Positions 1 through 10,775 of a DNA stretch of 64,000 bases are shown here, in pieces. The notes beneath the pieces are model-generated. The model saw only the letters and a program-made list of their open reading frames with translations. It did no database searches and had not been told where the DNA came from. Position numbers and translations under genes: made by a program. Source of the stretch: Gnomoniopsis sp. IMI 355080 (lineage: Eukaryota > Ascomycota > Sordariomycetes > Diaporthales > Gnomoniaceae). Numbering within the stretch: position 1 is the first letter of the stretch; the number at the start of each line of letters is the position of its first letter. The stretch covers positions 1 to 64,000 of the forward strand of contig JAPEVC010000098.1 of NCBI GenBank assembly GCA_027946555.1, in the 5' to 3' direction.

Positions 1-677
1 GGGAGAGGGGGTGGTGGGTGGATTTGAGGAATTGGGTTATTAATACGCCATTGAAGAGCTTGAACTCGGGGCGGTTAATGGAGCATTTGTGGCATTTATG
101 GTTTGGTATGGAGGCAGAGTTGTGAGTATTTCTCGTCCTGGGTGTATCGTAACAGGGTTCTGTGCAGATGTGCTGATCGAACTGATCTTAGATGTCCGCC
201 TCTCGAAAGCTGCCAATGCCATGTCTTTGGGATTGGGGATAATTGTGAGCAGTACTTTGACAAGGAAATGTCTATAAAAAACGGTGCATAGGAAGATATC
301 TGGAGCGTAGCGGGAGAGCAAAGAGGGCATAATTGCCCATCATTCTAATCTTGTAAGGTGCATATCTACCTATCATGCGAAACACTTTATAGAAATACAG
401 CCCGCGGGGTCGTATGACAGCTGAGATCAAGGGTACAGTCAATTTCCCTATGTTTTACGGCAAAGTGTTTATTTTGATACCCGGGAGTGGGGTGGAAGGT
501 CTGGCCCGCTTCATGCAATCTTGAGTAGCGATATCAATCAAGAGCCTATCATTCTTCCAGCCCGCATCTCACGTCAGCTTGTAGAATGGCAATTGCCGTG
601 GCATATAAACAGGGCGGATACCCGCCGCATTCCGTACATCCTCAGACGTGCTTTCAAGCATCCTCTCAACTTCGATC
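1..677. other. Intergenic / 5' flank of the ankyrin-HET gene
   Basis: No convincing gene is seen. A minus-strand open frame (about 330 down to 40) is low complexity and has no recognisable domain. The last 60-100 bases before the ATG at 678 probably hold the 5' untranslated region of the next gene. Confidence 0.4.
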
Positions 678-3600
678 ATGGCGTTTGACTTCTCCGCCGT
701 CACCTGCTTGAGTGGAGCTCGAGCACTGCAGCTCGCCATCCATGACGGCAGCATTGAGGAGATCGCCTTGCAGCTGGAATATGAAGCCGAAGAGTTATCG
801 TGTTATCGGAAAGACGAAAATCTTCCTTGGTATTACCATTGCGATGACGACCCTTGCGATCATCATACAGCACTCGAACTTGCGGCATGTTCGGGCCAAA
901 TTGGTGCCCTGGAGCGGTTGTTAGAGGCAGGAGCGGATCGCAAGGCTCAGCTCCACTATTATGAGACCTCGGTGCTTGAAAAGGCTGCAGGGCGAGGCCA
1001 GCTTGTCGCCGTCCAGAAGCTTCTCGAAAAGGGCGCGGATCCCAATCATTACAGCAGATCAGTTCATTCGCCTACCCCTCTGATAGCCGCAACTAGAGCC
1101 GGGCATGTGGAGGTTTCCAAATGTCTGTTGCACACCGGGGCAGATGTGAGCATCTCGTACTACAGGTATGAAGGCGATGTTTCCGCCATTTCAGTGGCAG
1201 CAGAAGTGTCTAGCCTTTCATTATTGGAGTTATATCTCGGTGCAGTCACCGATGCAGCTACCGGATTTGACGCAGACAGCGTCCAGGTCGCGATAGCCGA
1301 AGGACAACAGGAAGACCGGCAGGCGCTGGTAGACAAAAAAATATTTCTGCAGCGCGCCCGAAAAAGCATAAATGATGCTTTATCGGTGGCAGCCCGAGCC
1401 GGCGACATTCTTATCCTAGAAAGATTGCTCGATGCAGACGTTGGTGGCGAGGCCCATAATGGCATCACTGCTGCCATCGCTGCTGCCGCGGCAGGGGGAC
1501 ATTTGAATGCAATGACGAAGCTATTGCAAGCTGCTTCTGATCAGGCTTGCCTTTCCGAGTGGTTTCTTACCAAAGCGCTGCAGTCGGCAGTGAATGCTGG
1601 GCACATCGCCTTAATCCAGCCTCTACTGGAGGCAGGTGCAAATGTCACACATGTCGACATCAACTTGGCGGCAACTAGAGGTTATTTCGACGTCCTGGCA
1701 TTCTTTGTGGAATCTGGTACTAGTGTTGAGGGACTCCACAACACCGGGATCTCGCATGTTCTGGGGACCCCGCTGCAGTGGGCAATGAAGGGAGGCCATC
1801 TGGCAGAGGTGGATTTCTTGCTCACCAGAGGGGCCGATGTCAACGCCCCGCCAACTACGAAAGACATCAGTGGTCCGGGAGGTACGGTACTCCAGATAGC
1901 CATTGCCTCTGGACATATGGAAATGGCTAGAAGGCTCCTGGATGAAGGCGCCGACGTGAACGCGTTGCCTGTAACCTATCGTGATATCGAGGATTCCGAT
2001 ACTGCTCTCCAAGCTGCCGCGCGAGCTGGGAATATCACCATGCTTGAAACACTCCTAGCAGCTGGCGCGACCGTTGATACAGGATACCAGGACAGGACCG
2101 CCCTGTCGGTCGCGGCCGAGGCGAACCATCCCGAGATTGTGGCAAGGCTGCTCGCACTAATGTCTCCGGAAGATGCTCGGCAAACCGCGTCCCTGGCTCT
2201 ATACAGGGCAGTGCGCAACCGCCATACTCAGATTGTACACCAGCTACTTCAATGCCATCCCGACGTCGATTTTTACGGGAAGCAGCTAGATAGACCCGAA
2301 CCGTATACCATGCTGCAAGTGGCTGCAGCTAACGGCGACCTTGAAATAGTTAAATTGCTGCTGGGTGAGAAAGCTGACGTAAACTTGAAGAATCCATTTC
2401 AAAGCGGTAGGAAGACTTCTCTGCAGTCTGCATCCGCTTGTGGCTTTCTGGATGGTGTGAAGCTGTTATTGGCCGCAGATGCCGAGGTCAATGTCATAGG
2501 GTCTACGGCGCCGCCGCTCCTCCTAGCGATTCGGAATGGCCATGTTGAGGTCTTCGAGCTTCTCCTAGCTGCGGGCGCAGATATCCGTGCGACTTCGTAC
2601 CTAGGCCAGACCATGCTCGAGGCCGCAGAAGACAGCGGGGACATGAATATGCAGAAGCGGCTGCGAGATGCGCTTCAAAACACTACACGGCTGCCGCAAG
2701 AAGAACAGCCGCCAGACAAAGGCAGAGGACCGCTTTGTGAAACATGCAGGTATCTGGCGGGGTCATTGATTGAGATTGATGCGTTCTATGCCAGTTTGGG
2801 TGTCTTTCACAATAAAGTCACTGGAGATGATGTGCACCATGACGATCCCGACTCTGACAACTCTTACTACTCGGCCGATCCCCCGGCCTACCACGCCTAC
2901 AACGAAAAGTCGCGAGAGACCTTCACCTTGCATTCGTCTTTGGTAGCGCTCAGGGCGTCGGCAGTCGCAGGTTGCCCATTTTGCTGCTTTATTTGGAGAA
3001 TGCTGGATGTCAGGTCAATTTCTTTGCCGCAACCGTCGCCCGTGATTCTTAATTTGATGAACTGCGAGCTAAGCACCATGCAATGCTTAGTGACTGAGCC
3101 ATTTCCCTGTCTTGACGAATACGATCGGTATCAACGTCCAGTCATGGAGCTCAGAACAATGTTTCACTTCGCGAATAAGGCACATAGAGGTATGACATCC
3201 TTCCAAAGGCCACTCGCCCTGTATCGCTACCCCGAGGTTCTTCAGTAATTGATAAGCTCTGGAGGCTGACATTCGAGAGACAGGGCCCAGAGTTCTCCTT
3301 ACGGGAGACACGTCATCGCCTCAAACCTACAAACAAATTCGGACTTGGCTAGAGAATTGCGACGCGGATCACACGAAGTGCCAGTTACAGTCAGGACCGC
3401 CGAATTCGACAGGGGAGCCATCACTTCCGTCTAGACTCATTTACTTGACTCCGTCGAAAGACCCTGTATTGATCAATACAATTTGCACGAATGACGAACC
3501 AAGGCTCGTGACGACCAAGAGTATGAAATTTTCGGAATGTAGATACGTCGCCTTGAGCTATCGCTGGCCGAAGGATGTCCCCATTGAAGCTAAATTAACT

Positions 3601-5007
3601 TCCGATACTATGCAAGACAAGATGCTCGGGCTTCATACCCACAGTCTGCCGCAGATCTTCAATGATGCTTTCCAAGTAGCGGCGAGGATGGGTGTGAAAT
3701 ACATTTGGATTGACTCTCTCTGTATCACACAGGACGACCCAAAGGACTGGAACCACGAGGCATCTATGATGAGCTATATCTACACAAACGCCTACTTCAC
3801 TATCGCCATCAGCACACCGTCAACACAAGACCAAATCGGCTTATTCCGGCGTCGAGATATCACGACCGCTAGATTCTCTCATCCAGCCAAGGATGGTTCG
3901 GACCAGGAGATCTTGGTCATGGACGCTCAGAGGGAACAGCAAACATTTTGGGAAAGCAACCTTCTTACTCGCGGCTGGTGTTTCCAGGAACGGGAGCTGT
4001 CCCGTCGCATCGTTCACTACACCGGAAGCCAGGTATTATGGGAATGCCGGACAACCCGTGCTTCTGAGAGCTTTCCAAAAGGCGTTGAACCACACGAAGA
4101 ATGGCCGGAATGCGAAAGTGACGAAGGTGAAGTAAAGAAGATGTGGTTACCGCGGTTGCTGGACGTCGAGCTCACAGGAAAGAGTATCAATTATTTTTGG
4201 TCCCGAGCCGTAGAGAATTATTCGGCTCGATCGTTGACGGAAAATATCGATAAATTACCAGCCTTGGCGGGTCTGGCTGCAGTGGTGCACCATTACAAGC
4301 CTGTTGACTGTCGGTATCTGGCCGGCTTGTGGGAGGACGATTTTGTGTCGGGTTTAGCATGGGCTTGTTCAGCGGTTGACAACCCCAAAAGCGCTGTTAA
4401 AACCCAACGTTTGGAGCATATTGCTCCAACGTGGTCGTGGGCATCTGTGGAAGGTGGTGTTTGGTACCCCCATCTCAGACGGTCTCTCCCCCCGCAAGAC
4501 ACGCCCGAAAGCAGCGAAAGCAGCGAAGGCAGCACTGTCGATATTTATATCAGCACACACGAGGCCGAAAAACGCAAATCTGCTGCTAGATATTGGATGC
4601 GAGTGTTGGATATTCACGTTCAACAGGATCCCGGCGCTCCTTTCGGAGCTCTCGGCCAGGGGTCGGTTCTGAGGTGTATGACGGGGCTGATGCCCGCTGT
4701 GCTGAGAGCGCGCCGTGAGGGCAGATATTGGCCGCTGAGGCCCTTGGAGGACGATATTATTTCGTGTTACATGATCTTGGATGTTTCTCAGAAGAGAGGC
4801 GACGGGGCTTTTGTGAAGGGGACAGTCTTTTACTGTATTTATTTGGGCGTGAAGGGGGCCATGGGCAGCAGCGAAGGGCCAGGTATAGCCGTTTTACCCA
4901 CAGGCAACAGGGAAAATGAGTATAGGAGAGTGGGATACCTGCTTGACATGTATCCGTGGGATTCCTCAGATTATAAAAGTCAGCCCATGGAGATCACTAT
5001 CATCTAG
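678..5007 (+). CDS. Ankyrin-repeat / HET-domain fusion protein
   Basis: Predicted 1411-residue protein from two exons, 678-3189 and 3284-5007. The 94-nt intron has donor GTATGA, branch CTGAC and an ACAG acceptor, and is phase 1. The ATG at 678 lies in a good context (ATCATGG). Residues about 60-670 carry many ankyrin repeats (patterns such as LLEAGAD and TPLQWAMKGGH). A Cys-rich linker follows (CETC, then GCPFC, and across the intron WLENCDADHTKC), which is the usual lead-in to fungal HET domains. The HET domain lies at about 915-1080, with the three family blocks YVALSYRW, YIWIDSLCITQDD and TRGWCFQERELS. HET domains trigger cell death after non-self recognition in filamentous ascomycetes; ankyrin repeats are binding modules. 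A role in incompatibility or another regulated cell-death or immune response is inferred. The intron fixes what otherwise looks like two separate genes, one ankyrin and one HET. Confidence 0.88.
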
Positions 5008-6974
5008 CAGAAATGTCTAATATAATGGTGATCGCCCAAGCTACTCCATACCAAATTGCATGAGAAGGATGACAAGTTTCTTGACACTGTTGAGAAAGAG
5101 CCAATGAGAACCTGAAAGCGGACAACGTCGGACTGTATTATGAAAAGACGTTCGGACACGTATTTTGAAATGATGTCAGAAAACCTTAGAGGAGCCAATT
5201 ACCTTGAAAGGTATTTAGACACCTCTCCCAGTCTGGCATGACCTTTCAGGTTATTATACCATTGTTTAGTGCTGTCTAGTGGCTTCCGTGTAGCGAGCTT
5301 GGAAGTCGGGCTCTGTTTTGGTCCCAACTCATTGAATGTTAAAACCTGAAACGTAAGAAGGTTCATGGCATCCTGTACAGGGAAATCGGAGTGAGCATGG
5401 CTTCTCAAAGGGTTTATGGTCACTTCGAAGGCAGGAAGGAAGAAAGGTACGCTAGGCTGCTGGCTGCCCGTGATAGCCTTGATTCGAAGAGTACATGGCC
5501 ATGATGAGGAAGTTCCTGGAAGGCTATAAATTAGTTGGTTTTGAAGAAGTTAACGGGGGCCTTAAGAGACGAGTAAAATTACTATATACAAGGAGATACG
5601 AAAAGAAAGCACTTTGACGTCTTGTCTATATACCCTGGTAATCGAAGCTGATATAGTCTTCATAGAATATTACGCACTTTAAATCCTACGTACTTTAAGA
5701 CCTTTACCCTCCACAGGAGGTATGTACCTCACTTAATTTGATGTACGCCGTTTATAACATTTACCGGTTCAAGTTACGGGATATGAGCGTCGGGATTATC
5801 GACGCATATGTAGTTGACAAGTCTGGAACCTTGACGATTTTCAAATAAGGCCCCTTGCGATTTGAGCCAGGTATACCCAGGTTATACCCTTCGAGCAGTT
5901 TCTAAAAAAGATATGAAACTACACATTTAGCGGTGTAGCTTATGATTGAAATCTGGTGAAAACGGTAGAGTTCTTTTTCGCTTTATCTACTTCACGAACG
6001 GCATAGTAAAGGGGTCCAATCCCAAGCGATTGTTGGTATATCCGGTATGTATGAAAGTGTTGAAGTTGGAATTCGCCTGCAGATGGCGTATGGAAAGACT
6101 ACCAAGATAGTCTTGTATAGGACTGGAGGCTTCGTCCTGACTTTGACTACCTCTGTGACGGCACAAAGAAAAGTCACTGGCAAAGGGCACAGCATTTATC
6201 ACGAAGTATGGTTAATTTAAAACGAGTCTGGCTAAAGAGGAAAAAAGGAAGAAAGATCAGCCAAAGGCCTGTCAGTCCATTTGGTGTTTTGGCCTTTGGC
6301 TGTTGGCGGTGGGGCTGATTAGGTAAGCGAATCAAGGGCCGCACAGGCCCCTGCGCACCAGACCAGCCTCCAGCCTTCACAACCTCCCACATTCTTCAAT
6401 AATTTGGTTGAGTAAAGAAAGTTGCTACACATTCGGTCCTATAAAGTATAGTACAACGATCTCGGATGCTTTCCACAAGCATTGACGACGGGACTGCAGT
6501 GCTAGTAGGAGAAACCAACCCAGCGTTTGAACTGTCCTTGTCTTCTTCTCTGTACAATTAAAGGTCCCTAAAATTGTTTTGTAATATGTGTATAACATCC
6601 ATTCAAGCCGTGAAGAGCCATGTGGCCCCTGCGGATCCGCTTGTGCCTGTGCTAACTTCTCAAAAGTCGCCCACCCTGAAGCTGGGGTTTTTAGCGAATT
6701 TCCACACACTGCACCGCCGGGCCCTCGTCTAAAATTGCTTTTCATTGAATTTAATTATTTCGCAGCGCAATAGAAAAGAAAGCATGTGTATACAAGTCCT
6801 GGCGGTCCTGATATCATTGATAATGCAGACCGATTTCCCAGTCTTCAAACACTCACTGCATCCGCCCCTACGGAGCTATAACCTCCAAATTTGGCCAGGA
6901 CGTTCGGAACATTGTGAGATTAATTCCTAAATTAAAAAATACCTTACAGAATAGAAAACGAACCCAAAAAGGGC
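5008..6974. other. Intergenic, no gene seen
   Basis: About 2 kb between the ankyrin-HET gene and the tRNA. All open frames are short, overlap in several frames and show no recognisable domain. The first few hundred bases should contain the 3' end of the ankyrin-HET transcript. Confidence 0.4.
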
Positions 6975-6980
6975 AAAAAA
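6975..6980 (-). terminator. Pol III terminator (T6) of tRNA-Trp
   Basis: Six A residues on the plus strand read as T6 on the minus strand. They start two bases after the discriminator base of the tRNA, which is the expected RNA polymerase III stop. Confidence 0.8.
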
Positions 6981-6982
6981 GC

Positions 6983-7104
6983 TGAGGCACTCCGGATTTG
7001 AACCGAAAACCTTCAGGAATCCCGTATAGAGCTTAGAAAGTGATTAACTTCCTGAACTTTATCTTTTACTGGAATCTGACGCGCTACCGTTGCGCCAGCG
7101 CCCC
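6983..7104 (-). tRNA. tRNA-Trp (anticodon CCA) with a 50-nt intron
   Basis: Read on the minus strand. Acceptor stem GGGGCGC (7104-7098) pairs with GTGCCTC (6990-6984) with two G-U pairs, and the discriminator is A (6983). The D arm is GCGC-AACGGTA-GCGC, and the T arm is TTCGG-TTCAAAT-CCGGA. The anticodon loop reads TTCCAG then T, giving anticodon CCA (7072-7070) after U33, for Trp. The intron is 7068-7019, between positions 37 and 38 as is canonical in eukaryotes. The anticodon stem TCAGA/CCTGA has four good pairs and one A31-C39 opposition next to the loop, which is unusual. Internal A and B boxes are intact and a T6 terminator follows, so it is probably functional. Confidence 0.85.
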
Positions 7105-8945
7105 ATTTGGTTGAAATTAAGTGGAGAAATCCTTATTCATATCGAGTCGGCCAGCTTCCGCTGCCAGGATATCACTCAGGGTCAGGGTTAGTCATCGAAG
7201 TACACAATGATAATAAGGCGGCCGCCCCTTAAACCCAAATCATTGTTATTCTAAAATCTGTATTCTTATACTTCAGAGTGAAATATCTATAGAGGACTTT
7301 GCAAGTGCATATCTTAGAGCGGTATACTGCTTTACAGAACGTATTATTACGGCGGATTCGGCTTTGAGAGACGACCGTAGTCCACCGGGGGGCTTGTCAT
7401 TATCTAGGGCTACATCGATCACTCGGGCAATCATTCGTTATAACCATGTGCTGGATCGTTAGGTCCATGTTTACTTTCCTCTATATCTATAAGAATCCTT
7501 GATTGACTCGAGGGTTTTATCAGGGAGACATTATCTCATCTCAACAGTTCCTCTCGGCGACCAATACGCGTTATTAAGCTCAGCTCTTTGGGTATAACGC
7601 ATTTACAAAACTCTCCTCTCATCTCATAGTTCCAAACAATTTGATATCGTTATCTTTATAAAGACTAGAGCAAGCAAAGCATCACAGTCTAATGACTCTA
7701 TAACCACACACCAAGAATCGCGAGTGGATATGTCGCCTTGGTTCATACCTAGGTAGTTGCAAAATAGGGTTATAAATACCTAGGTACCCAAGAATTGAGG
7801 ATAAGGGGTATAGTAGAGCGTCTATGAGTTTCCTCTCCGAAGTTTAGGAAGGTGCGTACGTCTTATGTCGAGCAAGGTTGACCACCATCCCCTAAACATG
7901 TAGTAAGTGTGTCCACATATGATATTACCTTCAGAACAGGATAGTATACAGTAAGACACATCATACTAATCAAACCCAAATAATAAAGTTATTAGAGTAA
8001 GAATTATATGAGTTATACATCAGGGCCATGACGGAGTGGGAAGGCACGATGGAACAGACCCTGTGCCACCTACACGGGCCTCCTGCCGTCTTCGAATGCC
8101 ACCCCTGTAGACGTTGCACACGTACTTCCAAAAGTCGTTCCGCCAAAGACAGGTGATTCAAGGACAAGAACGCGACATCTGTATGTATAGTGCTTCAAAA
8201 GCTCTGTTCACGGTTCGGCTACACACAAGTGGACAAGATGAAGGCCTTCACGCCAGGGAAGCAGCATCTCACCAGCATCTCACATCTCATCGTGGTGGAT
8301 AGAATAGACTGTCAAACACCTGGCTTGTGTATTTGTCCTCATCTGCAAGAGACCTCTTCATGATAGCACTGCAATGTACTACGATCTACATCCCCATGAG
8401 CCATGATCGCCGTCCATTGAGCGCCCACCCCCGCAGTGCCGTCTCATCAACTTCGGACGCGCACTGCATTTAACGACCCAAAAAATGCGATTAACAACCG
8501 CCTTTGCCTCCTCATGTCCTTTGCGGGCATCAAGCCAAAATTCATCATATTGATGGACGAGTTCACTACCTCGCTGAGGTTCCAGACATCAGTTTGCATC
8601 TTTGCTTGCACCACTTGCAATTCGTCCCATGGCGTGGGTCAGAAGCGAGGTGATCAGAAGCAAGTAAGTCCAGCATCCTCTTTCCTTAGACCTTTCCTCT
8701 GGCACATACCATGGTAACCCCAATGCAGCGTAAGCAAAAGCCTGTTAAACAACCCTATGTCACCTCAGCCAAAGGCATTCGCCCGCCATTAGACCCTCAG
8801 AAACACCCAGCCCCATAGGATCGAGATCTCCGATGATCCTGTCGACCAGGAGCCAGAATGGTTTCCCGTGACCAGATCATCAATAAGAAAAACTTGCAGG
8901 CGTTGCAGCTGTCAGAACAACCCACACCTGTCCTTCACCCGACGA
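7105..8945. other. Intergenic, no gene seen
   Basis: About 1.8 kb between the tRNA and the 3' end of the AT-hook gene. Part of it (about 7200-7960) looks AT-rich with many stops. No domain or RNA family was recognised. The right part probably includes the 3' untranslated region of the minus-strand gene that ends at 8946. Confidence 0.4.
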
Positions 8946-10775
8946 CTAATCCCGGGGAAAGTTAGCGGCGCTCGTGCTCACTTTCCTCAAGATCGCCGGC
9001 ATGCGTCCATTCTCCAGCTCTTCCACAGCAGTATTAACAGCGTCAATGTCGATGGTCTTCTCCTTCTTGGTGACAAACAACCAGTGCCTAAACGGACCAC
9101 GGTTGGCACCCAGGGCTGCACCGAGCTCCATACATCGCTCGACGTTGTTATGCTCGCCATGCATGCGCGTGAAGTGCGTGACCATCTTACTGATATCACG
9201 CAGGGGCCAGTGACCTGGCTCCGACGGCTGCTTGGGTGGTGGCGCGTTGAGGTATTTCTGCGAGGTACACAGCCGGCACCGCCATCCGCCCAAGCGCTTG
9301 TACTCGTCGCCAGCTGGACCGTCGTAGGATGGAGGGCCTGCTGAGAGGGTAGGGACCACGGGGGCAGATGGTGTTCCGTAGGGGGCGGCTAGACCGGACG
9401 GGGCCGGCCGGCCTGGACTTGTGTGAGACTGCATCTCGGCGTCCATCAGGTCTTCGCTGTTTTGTTGCATACGGTTTCCGGTGTTGCTTGCCGCAGTTAT
9501 AACATTCTGGGTAGGCTTCTCATCAGTCTCAGGGTTGTTGCCCATAGGGGAGCCCACCTGCACATCAAGGCGAGGGCGCTTGGCGGGGTGCTCTCCATCT
9601 GCTGTTGTGCCAGTGGCTAGAAAATTGTCAGTGACTACTATAAACAAGTCCCGGCCTGAAACCATGCGGCGACAGAGAACAAGTCACACTTACGAGTCGC
9701 AACACGTATTTCAGAAGAGTGATCCCTCTTTGCACCAGCTGAAGCCAAGGCAGCTGCAGATGCCAGCGCAGATGCCTTCGCCGAGCCGTTCCCAGAGACT
9801 GGAGGAGCCTGCTGCGGATCCAGAGATGGCCTGGGACGATTCTTAGAACCAAGAGGCCGTCCGGGACCACGGCGCTCTTGTGGATACTCATAACTTGAGA
9901 ACGCAGCAGGTGATTGCATCATAGAGTGACCATTTGCGATGGGAACTGAACTGGGGCCAGCGCCGTAAGCACCTGGTTGAACGCTGGTGCCCGGGGGATA
10001 TGGACCCCAATACGCGTTGGAGGCAGCGGCACCGGCTCTGCCGGCCATGCCGTTACCAAAACGCGGATTGTTCATGGTAAACTGCATCAACTGGATGCGA
10101 TGATGTAGCATGCGCATCTGGTGGCCCAAATCTAGAATGCGCAGCTGGAAGGTGCGGGTCTCAGCGGGGGTCATATCCGTGGCATTGACCGGATCCAGTT
10201 GAGCGCGAGCAAATTCTAGATCATAGCGATAGGCATCCAGGTCCTCGCGCAGTTGCTGAATGACAAGGTGATCGATGCTGATGGGAGTGTTCTCGATATC
10301 GATTTGGTTGTGACTAACGGAGCCAGGTTGATGAGGGTTGGCTGACTGGTCGGTATCGGTGACCAGAGATGGATCACCATTGCCACCGCGGTGGCCATTC
10401 TGGGCAGAGACGATGCTCATGTCACCATGATCATTCTCCTGAGGTGTGGATGGACGGAGAGGGCGGTCCATGTTGGAAGGCTGCCAAAAGTGTTATTCCC
10501 AGTAGCTAACCGGAAAATGTGGGAAGAGATCCCGAAAGCAGCAAGCTAGGCATTTCAGAACACAACGGGTAAAAGATAGCTCTTACCTCTCCGAAAAAAT
10601 GATCAGCGAATGGAGGGTTTTTACCAAGAAGGGCACCGAGAGGCTGTTCCGGGCGGTTCTCTCTGTTGTGGATCTCTTTCCTGTCAGTGGGGTGTTGAGA
10701 TGGGAGACTGATTTCTGGAGAACTGTTGCGAGTGTCGATAGGCGAGGATCGTGATGATTGTTGCCGTGGTGGCAT
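8946..10775 (-). CDS. AT-hook protein with C-terminal Cys/His motif
   Basis: Predicted 548 residues from three exons: 10775-10587, 10480-9694 and 9616-8946. Introns 10586-10481 (GTAAGA donor, phase 0) and 9693-9617 (GTAAGT donor, CTGAC branch, phase 1) keep the frame. The N-terminus is Ser/Pro/Arg-rich. Residues about 130-200 are Leu/Arg/Gln-rich and could form a coiled coil. An AT-hook core (RRGPGRPLGSKNR) sits near 266-278 and a nuclear-localisation-type run (AKRPRL) near 337. The C-terminus has CRLC at 439-442 followed by HFTRMH at 473-478, a C-x2-C-x30-H-x4-H arrangement that could bind zinc but has an unusually long spacer. Minor-groove DNA binding in the nucleus is inferred; the target is unknown. 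A shorter product starting at the ATG at 10471 is possible if the first intron is not used. Confidence 0.75.

Noticed and set aside
40..330. Minus-strand open frame of 96 codons at the left edge
   Set aside because: Low-complexity composition, no domain, and no splice signals that extend it to the left into a recognisable protein.
3445..5007. A separate HET gene starting near 3445
   Set aside because: The frame starts with TTG, not ATG, and the intron at 3190-3283 joins it to the ankyrin exon with restoration of the Cys-rich motif before HET.
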